Source: Streptomyces noursei ATCC 11455 (lineage in GTDB: Bacteria; Actinomycetota; Actinomycetes; Streptomycetales; Streptomycetaceae). From it: a stretch of DNA of 64,000 nucleotides. The stretch is taken from NCBI RefSeq assembly GCF_001704275.1, contig NZ_CP011533.1, positions 1,364,001 through 1,428,000 on the forward strand, read 5' to 3'. A program made the position numbers and the translations under genes. This document shows, piece after piece, positions 8,383 through 17,262 of this stretch (position 1 is the stretch's first letter; every line of letters begins with the position of its first letter). The notes under the pieces were generated by a model. The model had not been told where the DNA came from. It saw nothing but the letters and a program-made list of their open reading frames with translations, and made no database searches.

Positions 8383-9090
8383 ATGACCGCCGACGCCGTC
8401 CCCGCACCCCCGCTCGTCCTCCTCTCCGGCGACCCTCTGCGTCCCCGCCGGACGGATCCGCAGTTCGCCGCCGAGGCCGCCGAGGCCGCCGCGGCCCGGG
8501 CGGCCGGCGCGGCGACCGCGGTGCTGGACCACGAGGCGCTGCTCGCCGGGGACGCGGAGCGGGCGGTGTCCCGGGTCCCGCGGGCGGCCGGCCCGGTCTG
8601 GTACCGCGGCTGAATGCTGCCCGCCGACCGCTGCGCCGAGCTGGCCGCGGCGCTGGCCGCCCGCGACTGCCACCTGCTGACCTCCCCCGCCGCCGACCGC
8701 ACCGCCCACGAACTCCCCGGCTGGTACGGCACGTTCGAGCCGCTCACCCCGGCCAGCGCCTGGCTGCCCTGCGCCCCCGGCCGACCGCCGGAGCCCACCG
8801 CGCCGGCCCGCCTCGCCGCCTCCCTCGGCGGCCCGGGCGGACCGCGCCCGGTCGCGGTCAAGGACTGGGTCACGTCCCGCAAGCACGAGTGGGCGGAGGC
8901 CGCCTACGTCCCGGACGCCGCCGACCCGGCACGGCTGGCGGCGGTCGCCGGCCGGTTCGTCGCCCGGCCCCGCCGGACCCGCACCGGCACCCCTGACCGG
9001 CCGCGGGCCCTCCCGATCGGTACCCGGGAAACCCTTGCTCTGCCGGCGGCCGCCCTGCTAGACAGCGGGGATGACCGGATACTCCCCTGA
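8383..9090 (+). pseudogene. ATP-grasp-type protein, disrupted by in-frame stop and 3' truncation
   Basis: Reading from the ATG at 8383, the frame matches the start of a streptomycete ATP-grasp family (LLSGDPLRPRRTDPQFAAEA). It then hits TGA at 8611-8613, where the family has tryptophan in YRGWMLP; a TGG to TGA change explains it. The same frame continues with convincing family sequence (ELPGWYGTFEPLTPASAWLP, VKDWVTSRKHEWAEAAYVPD) to about 8960. After that similarity stops, and the residual frame ends at 9090, overlapping the start of the Lrp gene. About half of the expected protein, including most of the ATP-grasp core, is missing. Two independent lesions argue for a true pseudogene rather than a sequencing error. 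Confidence 0.8.
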
Positions 9091-9517
9091 TGCCGCCGAC
9101 CGGCGCATCCTCGACGTCCTCCAGCACGACGGGCGCGCGGGCCACGCCGAGCTGGCGCGGGCGGTGAACATGTCACCGCGCGCGGTCTCGGCACGGGTGC
9201 GGCGCCTGGAGGAGGCCGGGGTGATCTCCGGGTACGCGGCGGTGATCGATCCGGAGCGGATCGGGCTGCCGGTGCTGGCGTTCGTCCGGCTGCGGCACTC
9301 CGGCAAGACCGGACAGTCGTTCCGGGACCTGGCGGCGGACCTGCCGGAGATCCTGGAGGCGCACCACGTCACGGGCGAGAACTGCCTGTTCATCAAGGTC
9401 GCGGCGCGGTCGATGAAGCACCTGGAGGAGGTGTCGGGCCGCATCGGCACACTCGGCGAGGTGGCCACCAGCGTGGTCTACTCCTCCCCCCTGCCCCCAC
9501 GGCCGGTGAGCGCCTGA
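9071..9517 (+). CDS. Lrp/AsnC family transcriptional regulator
   Basis: 148 residues from the ATG at 9071. An N-terminal AsnC-type helix-turn-helix (residues about 7-55, RILDVLQHDGRAGHAELARA to RRLEEAGVISGY) is followed by a RAM/ACT-like ligand-binding domain (about 70-140). Family members form dimers or octamers and respond to amino acids. The start lies inside the remains of the ATP-grasp pseudogene; this regulator may once have been linked to that gene. Convergent with sbcC, with 39 bp between the stops. Confidence 0.88.
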   Translation: MTGYSPDAADRRILDVLQHDGRAGHAELARAVNMSPRAVSARVRRLEEAGVISGYAAVIDPERIGLPVLAFVRLRHSGKTGQSFRDLAADLPEILEAHHVTGENCLFIKVAARSMKHLEEVSGRIGTLGEVATSVVYSSPLPPRPVSA

Positions 9518-9556
9518 CCTCACGGGGCACGCCCGACCAGCGGCCGGTCCGGGCTG

Positions 9557-12500
9557 TCAGGGGCCCGTCGGTACCCGGTGTCGGACGCTGGATCCCGCGC
9601 GGTTCTTGACGACCTCCAGTTGGGCCGGGATGCGGGTCCTGAGGTCGGCGACGTGGCTGACGATGCCGACGCTGCGGTCGCGTTCGCGCAGGCCGTCGAG
9701 GACGTCGAGGACCTCGTCGAGGGTCTGCTCGTCGAGGCTGCCGAAGCCCTCGTCGATGAAGAGGGTGTCCAGGCGGGTGCCGCCCGCCTCGTCGGTGACG
9801 ACGTCGGCGAGGCCGAGCGCCAGCGCGAGCGAGGCGAAGAAGGTCTCACCGCCGGAGAGGCTGGCGGTGTCCCGCTCCTGGCCCGTCCAGGCGTCGATGA
9901 CGTGCAGGCCGAGGCCGGAGCGCCGGGCGCCGCCGGCGCGCTCGTCGGAGTGCACCAGGGTGTAGCGGCCGCCGGACATCCGGTGCAGACGGGCGGTGGC
10001 GGCGGCCGCGACCTGTTCGAGGCGGGCGGCCAGGACGTAGGACTCCAGCCGCATCCGGCGCTCGTTCTCGGCGGAGGTGCCCGCGGCGAGCGTGGCGAGG
10101 CGGGCGATCCGGTCGTAGGCGGCGCGCAGCGGGGCCAGTTCCCGGGCGTCGGTCGCGGCGTCGGCGGAGAGCCGGTCGAGGGCGGCGCAGCGTTCCCGGG
10201 CGGCGGCGAGGGCGGTGGTGGCGGTGCGCAGCCGGGTGGCGGCGGCCTGGTGGGCGGTGCGGGCCGCCTCCGGGTCGGCGGGGGGCAGCGCCGCGGCGGC
10301 GCGGAGTTCGGGGCGGTCCAGTTCGGCGGCGACGGCCGCGGCCTCGGCCCGCGCGTCGTCGTGGCGCTGCTGGAGCGCTCGGCGTACGGCGTCCGGGAGC
10401 AGCGCGTCGGCGGCGTCCTGGGGGGTGGCGAAGCCGGCGCGGTAGGCGGTGTCGGAGAGCCGGGCGTCGGCCTCCTTGAGGTGCTCGGCGCAGGCCGCGG
10501 CGGTGCGGGACGCCTCGGCCGCGGCGGCGAGCAGGGTGGCCTGCCGCTCCAGCCGGGCGGCCCGGTCGGCGACGCTGGCGCAGTCGCCGCGGGCCTCGGC
10601 CAGCTCGGCCTCCAGTGCGGCCCGCTCGCGGTCCAGGGCCTCGCGGTGCGAGGTGCGGGCGGCGGCCCGGCGCTCGGCCCGCTGCCGGTCGTCGCGGCGG
10701 CGCTCGTACTCCCGCTCGGCGCGGGCCAACGCCTCGCGGGCGGCGTGCAGTTGGGCGCCGGCGGTGTGGGCGCCGGCCGCCTCCTGCGTCAACCGCTCGA
10801 CCTGGTCGGCGAGTTCGGCGGTCGGGGTGTCGCCGGCCGCCGCGGTGGCGGCGGCCAGTGCCTCCTTGACGGACTGGCGGCGGTCCTCCGTCTGTCGGCG
10901 GGCGTCCTCGGCGCGGCGGTGGTCGGCCTGCGCGGCCTCCTCGGTCGCCCGGTCGACGTGGCCGGCGCCGGCCCGCGCCGGGTCCGGGTGGGCGGTGGAC
11001 CCGCACACCGCACACGCCCGACCATCCGTCAGGTTCGCAGCGAGTTCGGCGGCGATGCCGCGCAGCCGCCGGTCCTTGAGGTCCAACCAGTGCTCGTGGG
11101 CGGTCGCGGCGCGCTCCCGGGCGGCCAGCACCCGCTGCTCGGCCTCGACGAGTTCGGCGGCCAGCCGGTCGCGGCGGCGGGCCGCGGCGAGGCGCTCGGT
11201 GGCCGGGTCGAGCTGTCCGGCGAGTTGTTCGGCGCGCTGGGCGGCCGCCTGGGCGTCGTCGATGCGGCGCTGGTGGGCCGCGCGGGCGGTGTCCCAGTCC
11301 GCGAGCCATTCGGCGGCGTCCAGCAGCGTCTGCTCGTCGGCGCGGGCCTCGCGGTCGAGGTCGGCGCGCTCCCGGACGAGGTCGGCGGCGCGGCGCTCGG
11401 CCCGGCGGGCGGCTCCGAGGGAGCCGAGGGTGGATCGCAACTCCCGCTCCTCCGCGGCGAGTTGGTCGCCACCGGCGCCCACGAGGACGGGCGGCAGCGG
11501 GGCGCGGTGGCGCCGTTCGGCGTCCTGGGCGGCGGTCAGCTCCCGCCAGGCGGCGTCCCGGAGGGCGAGGGCGGGGGCCACCTCGGCGGCGGCCCCGGCC
11601 CGCTCCAACTGCCCGCGGATCCGGTCGTGTTCGTCGCCGCGGGCGGCGAGCCGGTCGGCGCGCTGCCGGGCGTCGGCGTACCGCCGCTGGAGCCGGTCCC
11701 GCTCACGGGCCTGCTCCAGCCGCCCCGCCGCGGCGTCCTCGGCGGCCTCGGCGGCGGCCACCGCGGCCCGCGCGTTCTCCAGGCGCTCGCGGGCGCCGAC
11801 CCGGGCGACGGCGGCGCGGGCCAGTACCGCGTCGGCGAAGCCGGGGTCGCCGGGGCCCGGCGCGACGGCGCCGTCCGCGTCGGCCGGGCGGGCCGGTGCG
11901 GTGCCGCGGGTGGCCCGGCCGCCGCGCCCGGCGGGCCCGGTCTGGGCGGGCACGGCGACCCGGGAGTGGGGCCTCCCCTGCTCGCGCGGAGTCGAGAGCT
12001 GGGGGAACGGTGCCGGGACGGCGGGGTCGGCCAGGTCCGGGATGTCGCCGGCCGCCTGGGCGATCCGGTGGGCGAGGGCGAGCAGCCGTTCGTCGCCGGC
12101 CGCGACCCGGTCGGCGGCGGCCTTGCGGCGGGTGGTGAGCCGGTCCTCCAGCGCGGCGAACCGCCCGGTGTCGAAGAGCCGGCCGAGCAGCCGCGCGCGG
12201 GCTTCCGCGTCCGCCCGCAGGAAGCGCGCGAAGTCGCCCTGGGGCAGCAGCGCCACCTGGCAGAACTGCTCCTTGCTCATGCCGAGCAGCTGCCCGACCT
12301 CCTCGCCGATCTCCTGGTGGGAGCGGCTGAGCGCGCGCCACTCGCCGGCGGCCGGGTCGCCGTCCGGGGCGGGGGCGAACTCCCGCAGGCGACTTTGCGC
12401 CTTCTCCTTGGTCGTCCCGGTGCCGCGCTTCTTGGGGCGGGGCTGTTCGGGCAGCCGGGTGAGCTCCAACCGCCGCCCGGCGACGGTCAGTTCGAGGACG

Positions 12501-12736
12501 ACCTCGGTGGGCGTGGCGGGGTCCGCCAGGTCGCTGCGGAGCGCCTGGCCGCTCTGCCGGGTGCCGGGCACCGTTCCGTAGAGCGCGAAGCAGACCGCGT
12601 CCAGGACGGAGGTCTTGCCCGCGCCGGTCGGGCCGTGCAGGAGGAAGAGGCCGTCCCGCGCGAGCCGGTCGAAGTCGACGGTGTGGGTGCCGGCGAACGG
12701 GCCGAAGGCGGTCACGGTCAGCCGGTGCAGCCTCAT
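9557..12736 (-). CDS. sbcC: Exonuclease SbcC, SMC-type ATPase subunit
   Basis: 1059 residues, full length. The P-loop is GPTGAGKT at residues 35-42. Long coiled-coil arms flank a zinc hook CAVC at residues 575-578. The C-terminal half has the ABC signature LSGGE and a Walker B segment LFIDEGFGSLDE. SbcC pairs with SbcD to form the bacterial Mre11-Rad50 complex, which opens hairpins and processes protein-blocked DNA ends. Residues about 240-300 form a low-complexity Pro/Gly/Arg insertion in the first arm. Its start overlaps the sbcD stop by four bases, so the two are translationally coupled. Confidence 0.95.
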   Translation of the reverse strand: MRLHRLTVTAFGPFAGTHTVDFDRLARDGLFLLHGPTGAGKTSVLDAVCFALYGTVPGTRQSGQALRSDLADPATPTEVVLELTVAGRRLELTRLPEQPRPKKRGTGTTKEKAQSRLREFAPAPDGDPAAGEWRALSRSHQEIGEEVGQLLGMSKEQFCQVALLPQGDFARFLRADAEARARLLGRLFDTGRFAALEDRLTTRRKAAADRVAAGDERLLALAHRIAQAAGDIPDLADPAVPAPFPQLSTPREQGRPHSRVAVPAQTGPAGRGGRATRGTAPARPADADGAVAPGPGDPGFADAVLARAAVARVGARERLENARAAVAAAEAAEDAAAGRLEQARERDRLQRRYADARQRADRLAARGDEHDRIRGQLERAGAAAEVAPALALRDAAWRELTAAQDAERRHRAPLPPVLVGAGGDQLAAEERELRSTLGSLGAARRAERRAADLVRERADLDREARADEQTLLDAAEWLADWDTARAAHQRRIDDAQAAAQRAEQLAGQLDPATERLAAARRRDRLAAELVEAEQRVLAARERAATAHEHWLDLKDRRLRGIAAELAANLTDGRACAVCGSTAHPDPARAGAGHVDRATEEAAQADHRRAEDARRQTEDRRQSVKEALAAATAAAGDTPTAELADQVERLTQEAAGAHTAGAQLHAAREALARAEREYERRRDDRQRAERRAAARTSHREALDRERAALEAELAEARGDCASVADRAARLERQATLLAAAAEASRTAAACAEHLKEADARLSDTAYRAGFATPQDAADALLPDAVRRALQQRHDDARAEAAAVAAELDRPELRAAAALPPADPEAARTAHQAAATRLRTATTALAAARERCAALDRLSADAATDARELAPLRAAYDRIARLATLAAGTSAENERRMRLESYVLAARLEQVAAAATARLHRMSGGRYTLVHSDERAGGARRSGLGLHVIDAWTGQERDTASLSGGETFFASLALALGLADVVTDEAGGTRLDTLFIDEGFGSLDEQTLDEVLDVLDGLRERDRSVGIVSHVADLRTRIPAQLEVVKNRAGSSVRHRVPTGP

Positions 12737-13899
12737 CGCGCCACCTCCGCGGCCGCGTCGGCGGCCCGTACGTCGTCGATGGCCGAGCGCAGTTCGGCCC
12801 GTTCGGCGTCGTCGGCGCCGCGGCCGGCGCGGACGTGGGCGACGAAGTCCTCGGCGATCTCCTGGTCGCTGCGGCCGCGCAGCCGCTGGGCGTAGGAGGC
12901 CGAGGGGCGGGCCGGGGCCTCGTCGGGGTCGAAGACCAGGCTGAGGGTGTGCGGGAAGCGCTTGCAGAGTCGGGCCATCGGCTCGGCCGGGCGGGAGTTG
13001 TCGGTGAGCGTGGCCTCGACCCAGGAGTCCTCGTGCCGGGCCAGCCCGGGGTCGTCGAGCAGCTGCTCCAGCGGGCCCCGGATGCGGGCCAGTGGGCGCG
13101 GCACCGGGCAGTCCACCCGCTCGGCCCGCACGGCGCCGTCCGCATCGAGGTCGATCAGCCAGGACGACTTGCGGTGGTCGGCCTCGGAGAAGGAGTAGGC
13201 GAGCGGCGAGCCGGAGTAGCGGATCCGCTCGGTGAGGGTCTGGCTGCCGTGCAGGTGGCCGAGCGCCGCGTAGTGCACGCCGTCGAAGACCGCGGCGGGG
13301 ACGGAGGCGACCCCGCCGACGGTGATGTCCCGCTCGCTGTCGCTGGCGGCGCCGCCGGTGACGAAGGCGTGCGCGAGCACCACCGAGCGGGTGCCGGCGG
13401 GCCGGGTGGCGAGGTCGGCGCGGACCCGGTCCATGGCCGCGCCGAGCACCGCGGCGTGGTCGGCGCGCGGGGCGCCGAGGGTGTCGCGCACCATGGCCGG
13501 TTCGAGGTACGGCAGCCCGTAGCAGGCGACCGGGCCGTGCGCGTCCTCCAGGAGGACGGGGGTGGCGCAGTCGGCGGGGTCGGTGTGCAGGTGGATGCCG
13601 GCCTGGCGGAGCAGTCCGGAGCCGACGCCGAGCCGGCGGGCCGAGTCGTGGTTCCCGGAGATCATGACGGTCGGCACGCCGAGCCCGGCCAGCCGGTGCA
13701 GGGCGTCGTCGAAGAGCTCGACGGCGGCCAGTGGGGGCACCGCACGGTCGTAGACGTCGCCGGCGACCAGCACCGCCTGGACGTCGCGGGCGCGCACGGT
13801 CTCGACGAGGTGGTCGAGGAACGCGCGCTGGGCGGCGAGCAGGTTCACACGGTGGAAGGACCGGCCCAGGTGCCAGTCGGAGGTATGCAGAAATCTCAC
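12733..13899 (-). CDS. sbcD: Exonuclease SbcD, Mre11-type nuclease subunit
   Basis: 388 residues from the ATG at 13899. Metallophosphoesterase motifs appear in order: DWHLG near residue 9, GDVYDR near 48, GNHDS near 84 and GHLHG near 218. They supply the Mn ligands of the Mre11/SbcD active site. The C-terminal third is the capping and SbcC-binding region. It is the first gene of the sbcDC operon, with a four-base overlap to sbcC. Housekeeping DNA repair; nothing unusual seen. Confidence 0.95.
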   Translation of the reverse strand: MRFLHTSDWHLGRSFHRVNLLAAQRAFLDHLVETVRARDVQAVLVAGDVYDRAVPPLAAVELFDDALHRLAGLGVPTVMISGNHDSARRLGVGSGLLRQAGIHLHTDPADCATPVLLEDAHGPVACYGLPYLEPAMVRDTLGAPRADHAAVLGAAMDRVRADLATRPAGTRSVVLAHAFVTGGAASDSERDITVGGVASVPAAVFDGVHYAALGHLHGSQTLTERIRYSGSPLAYSFSEADHRKSSWLIDLDADGAVRAERVDCPVPRPLARIRGPLEQLLDDPGLARHEDSWVEATLTDNSRPAEPMARLCKRFPHTLSLVFDPDEAPARPSASYAQRLRGRSDQEIAEDFVAHVRAGRGADDAERAELRSAIDDVRAADAAAEVAR

Positions 13900-14071
13900 C
13901 GCGGCGCCGCTCCGACCTGCATGTTCTCCGCTCCTTGTGCGCCGTCCGCGGCCGGCCCGGGGCCCGTCCGACGGGTCGGTACCGGGACCTCGCCCATCGG
14001 ACAGACCCTAGCCTCTTCGCGCCCCACCACCGTCACCGGCCTCGACCCCGGGGGTGCCGCGGCCGGTGGGG

Positions 14072-15337
14072 TCAGGCACGGCCGGTCGCCAGGTCCATCA
14101 GACGGGCCAGGACCCGGTCGCCGGAGGCGGCGAGCCCGTCGTGCTCCCATTCGTTGGTGACCCAGACCCGGGCGGCGCCGATGGTCCGGGCGGTGTCCAG
14201 GGACAGGCCGGCGTCGACGTACATGTCGTCGTGGTAGACGACCGCGGCGAGCGGGACGGTGTTGGCGGCGAGGCGGGCCGGGTCGTACAGCGGCGGCCAG
14301 TCGGTGCGCTCGGCGAGCCGGGCGGCGGCCTCCTCGAAGGGCCGCAGGCCGCGGATCTCCTCGAACATCCAGGGGTAGATCATCTCGCCGGTGAGCAGCA
14401 GCGGGTCGGCGTCCTCGGCGAACTCGGGGAGGGCGGAGTGGGTGCGGGCGGCGGCCCAGCCGGTGGGCCCGGCGCCCTGTCCGTAGAGAGTCTCCTGGAG
14501 GACCGCGTAGAGCGGGTTGTCGATGAAGCCGGTCAGGGCCATGACCTGGTAGAGGAAGGTGTCGGTGAGTGCGGCGTCGCCGTCCATCGCCTCGTCCAGG
14601 AGCGCGTGCAGGCGCTCGAAGCCGTCGCCCATGCCGAGGACGAGGCCGAGGGTGCGGAGACGGCGGACAGTGAGTCGGTCCCCGTCGGGCAGTCGGACGT
14701 CCTGGGCCGCGAGGAGGTCGGCGACCCGGCGCAGCCGGCCGGCGTCGTCCGGGTAGCGGGCGTAGAACTCGCGGACCCGGTCGCGGACCCGCGGGAAGGT
14801 CCGGGCGTAGACCTCGTCGGCGGTGGCGGTCAGGCCCGGCAGGCCGCCGGCGACGTGGCACGCCGCGAGCCCTTCGGGGGCCCGGGAGAGGTAGGTGAGG
14901 GTGAGGAAGCCGCCGTAGCTCTGGCCGAGGGTCTCCCAGGGCCGGTCGCCGCAGAGTGCCCGGCGGATCAGTTCGGCGTCCGCGACGATGGCGTCGGCCC
15001 GGAAGTGCGCGAGGTGGGCGGCGAGTCGGGCGGGGTCCGGGAAGCGGGCGGCGGCCCGGGCGGTGAGCGGGGTGGAGCGGCCGGTGCCGCGCTGGTCGAG
15101 GAGGAGCACGCGGTGCGTCTTGACGGCGTGCGCCAGCCAGCCGGGCGAAGTGCCGGACGGGCGGGGGGACTTGCCGCCGGGTCCGCCCTGGAGGAAGAGC
15201 AGCCACGGCAGGTCCTCATGGGCGCGGGACGGGTCGGCGACCTCACGGGCGAAGACCTGGAGGGTGGGGCCGTCGGGGGCGGCGTGGTCCAGCGGGACCG
15301 TGAAGACGTGGTCGACGGTGGCGTAGGCAGGGTTCAT
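14072..15337 (-). CDS. Alpha/beta hydrolase, peptidase S33 (prolyl aminopeptidase-like)
   Basis: 421 residues from the ATG at 15337. The oxyanion region FLQGGPGGKSPRP and the LLLDQRGTGRS segment are classic S33 prolyl iminopeptidase features. The nucleophile sits in GQSYGGF (about residue 143), and the catalytic His lies in the C-terminal NEWEHDG segment. The family removes N-terminal proline from peptides. The gene starts 18 bp after the stop of the FCD-type GntR gene and is the last of the hydroxyproline island. This suggests it frees proline or hydroxyproline from collagen-like peptides; substrate preference is inferred. No signal peptide, so it acts on imported peptides. Confidence 0.85.
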   Translation of the reverse strand: MNPAYATVDHVFTVPLDHAAPDGPTLQVFAREVADPSRAHEDLPWLLFLQGGPGGKSPRPSGTSPGWLAHAVKTHRVLLLDQRGTGRSTPLTARAAARFPDPARLAAHLAHFRADAIVADAELIRRALCGDRPWETLGQSYGGFLTLTYLSRAPEGLAACHVAGGLPGLTATADEVYARTFPRVRDRVREFYARYPDDAGRLRRVADLLAAQDVRLPDGDRLTVRRLRTLGLVLGMGDGFERLHALLDEAMDGDAALTDTFLYQVMALTGFIDNPLYAVLQETLYGQGAGPTGWAAARTHSALPEFAEDADPLLLTGEMIYPWMFEEIRGLRPFEEAAARLAERTDWPPLYDPARLAANTVPLAAVVYHDDMYVDAGLSLDTARTIGAARVWVTNEWEHDGLAASGDRVLARLMDLATGRA

Positions 15338-15355
15338 GGTGGGCTTCCCGGGTGA

Positions 15356-16072
15356 CTAGGGGGTCGGTAGCGGGGCGGCGGGGGTGTGCCGGGCGGGGGT
15401 GGCGTCCCGGGTGCTCTCCGCCCAGAGCGAGCGGACGTGGCCGAGGTGGCGGGCCATGCACGCCTCGGCCGCCACGGCGTCCCCGGCGACCATCAGGTCG
15501 AGGAGTTCGAGGTGTTCCTCGGCGGACGGGAGCAGTTGGTCGCGCTCGTCGAGGGCGGTCAGGCCGTAGAGGCGGGAGCGCTTGCGCAGGTCGCCGACGG
15601 TCTCCACCAGCCGGTCGTTCCCGGCCAGGGCGAGGAGGGAGAGGTGGAACCGGCGGTCGGCCTCCAGATAGCCGATGAGGTCGTGTTCGCGGGCGGCGCG
15701 CACGATCTCCTCGGCCACCGCGCGCAGCGCCTCCAGGTCCGCGCGGGCGGCGTCGCGCGTGATGCGGCCGACCATGGGGACCTCGATGAGGGTGCGGATC
15801 TCGGAGTACTGGTCGAGGTCGCGCTCGTTGACCTCGGTGACCCGGAAGCCCTTGTTGCGGACCGGCTCGACCAGCCCCTCGCGGGTCAGGTCGAGCATCG
15901 CCTCGCGCACCGGGGTCGCGGAGATGCCGAAGTCCTCGGCGAGGACGGGCGCCGAGTACACCTCACCGGGCCGGAGTTCGCCGGAGATCAGGGCGGCGCG
16001 CAGGGCGTGGGCCACTTGGTCGCGCAGGCGCTCCCTGGTCGTGTTGAGGTTGCGCTGCTTGAGGTGGCCCAT
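15356..16072 (-). CDS. GntR-family regulator with FCD domain
   Basis: 238 residues from the ATG at 16072. The N-terminal winged helix (residues about 10-75, DFGISATPVREAMLDLTREG) is followed by an all-helical FCD ligand-binding domain (about 85-215, with metal-type His/Asp residues such as RRFHLSLL). FCD regulators usually repress catabolic operons and are released by the substrate or an intermediate. It lies inside the hydroxyproline island between the epimerase gene and the S33 peptidase gene, so it is the likely local regulator. A candidate operator lies 55 bp upstream. Confidence 0.88.
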   Translation of the reverse strand: MGHLKQRNLNTTRERLRDQVAHALRAALISGELRPGEVYSAPVLAEDFGISATPVREAMLDLTREGLVEPVRNKGFRVTEVNERDLDQYSEIRTLIEVPMVGRITRDAARADLEALRAVAEEIVRAAREHDLIGYLEADRRFHLSLLALAGNDRLVETVGDLRKRSRLYGLTALDERDQLLPSAEEHLELLDLMVAGDAVAAEACMARHLGHVRSLWAESTRDATPARHTPAAPLPTP

Positions 16073-16126
16073 GGCGTGGTGTTCCCTTCGTGCCCTGTCC
16101 CTCGTGGCCGAGCGGATCGCCAGCGT

Positions 16127-16141
16127 ACAATGTCACGTTGT
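16127..16141. promoter_or_regulatory. Candidate operator upstream of the FCD GntR gene
   Basis: ACAATGTCACGTTGT has inverted ends (ACAA/TTGT) around a partly symmetric centre and lies 55 bp upstream of the regulator start in otherwise GC-rich DNA. A related CAATGTGA element occurs upstream of the dehydrogenase gene at about 21301-21309 (minus strand). Weak evidence from shape and position only. Confidence 0.35.
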
Positions 16142-16242
16142 TCTCACCGGCGGTCGCGGACGGACGGGCGCGGGCGCGCGGATGCGGCCCGGGGCGGTGA
16201 AGTCCCGTGCGGCGCGGGCGCGTTCGGCATCCTCGGCGGCGG

Positions 16243-17247
16243 TCACAGCAGGAAGCCCGCGGGGAAGGGATCGTCGGGGTCGAGGAAGTACTGGGTGGTG
16301 CCGGTGATCCAGGCACGCCCGGTGATGCGGGGGACGACGGCGGGCACCCCGCCGACCTCGGTCTCCTCGACGAGCCGCCCGGTGAAGCGGGTGCCGATGA
16401 AGGACTCGTTGACGAAGTCGCGGTGCAGGGGGAGTTCGCCCCGCGCGTGCAGCTGTGCCATCCGGGCGGAGGTGCCGGTGCCGCACGGGGAGCGGTCGAA
16501 CCAGCCCGGGTGGATGGCCATCGCGTGCCGGGAGCGGTGCGCATCGGAACCGGGGGCGGCGAGGTAGACGTGTTTGACGCCGCCGATCTCCGGCTGGGCG
16601 GGGTGGACGGGCCGGTCGGGCGAGGCGTTGATCGCGTCCATGAGGGCGAGGCCGGCGGCGAGCAGGTCGTCCTTGCGGGCGCGGTCGAACGGCAGCCCCA
16701 GCGCGTCGAGTTGCACGAGGGCGTAGAAGTTCCCGCCGTAGGCGAGGTCGTAGGTCACGGTGCCGTGGCCGGGGACGGTCGCCTCGCGGTCCAGGCCGAC
16801 GCAGAAGGCGGGCACGTTGGTGAGCGTGACCGCCGCGGCCCGACCGTCCTCGACCCGTACGTCGACGCTGATCAGGCCGGCGGGGGTGTCCAGGCGGACG
16901 GTGGTGACGGGTTCGGCCACCGGCACCATGCCGGTCTCCACCAGGACGGTGGCCACCCCGATCGTGCCGTGTCCGCACATCGGCAACAGGCCGGAGACCT
17001 CGATGAAGAGCACGCCGTAGTCGGCGTCGGGGCGGGTCGGGGGCTGGAGGACGGCGCCGCTCATCGAGGCGTGGCCGCGCGGTTCGTACATCAGCAGGGT
17101 GCGCAGGTGGTCCAGGTGCTCGATGAAGTGCAGCCGGCGTTCGGCCATGGTGGCGCCGGGGAGCACGCCGACGCCGCCGGTGATCACGCGGGTGGGCATG
17201 CCCTCGGTGTGCGAGTCGACGGCGTGGAAGACGTGGCGGGTGCGCAT
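16243..17247 (-). CDS. 4-hydroxyproline 2-epimerase (proline racemase family)
   Basis: 334 residues. The two catalytic cysteines are visible: Cys91 in MCGHGTIG and Cys255 in DRSPCGTGTSAR. The first conserved region, DSHTEGMPTRVITGG, is typical of hydroxyproline epimerases. Proline racemases and trans-3-hydroxyproline dehydratases belong to the same family; the dehydratases have the first Cys replaced, which is not the case here. The enzyme converts trans-4-hydroxy-L-proline to cis-4-hydroxy-D-proline, the first step of the pathway encoded by this island. It starts 15 bp after the stop of the deaminase gene. Equivalent to LhpA/HypRE of proteobacteria. Confidence 0.9.
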   Translation of the reverse strand: MRTRHVFHAVDSHTEGMPTRVITGGVGVLPGATMAERRLHFIEHLDHLRTLLMYEPRGHASMSGAVLQPPTRPDADYGVLFIEVSGLLPMCGHGTIGVATVLVETGMVPVAEPVTTVRLDTPAGLISVDVRVEDGRAAAVTLTNVPAFCVGLDREATVPGHGTVTYDLAYGGNFYALVQLDALGLPFDRARKDDLLAAGLALMDAINASPDRPVHPAQPEIGGVKHVYLAAPGSDAHRSRHAMAIHPGWFDRSPCGTGTSARMAQLHARGELPLHRDFVNESFIGTRFTGRLVEETEVGGVPAVVPRITGRAWITGTTQYFLDPDDPFPAGFLL

Positions 17248-17262
17248 GACGGCCCTCCTCGG

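Noticed and set aside
9578..12895. Long plus-strand frame of about 1100 codons
   Set aside because: It is antisense to sbcC, Gly/Ala/Arg-rich and domain-free; it exists because GC-rich coding DNA rarely has stops in this frame.
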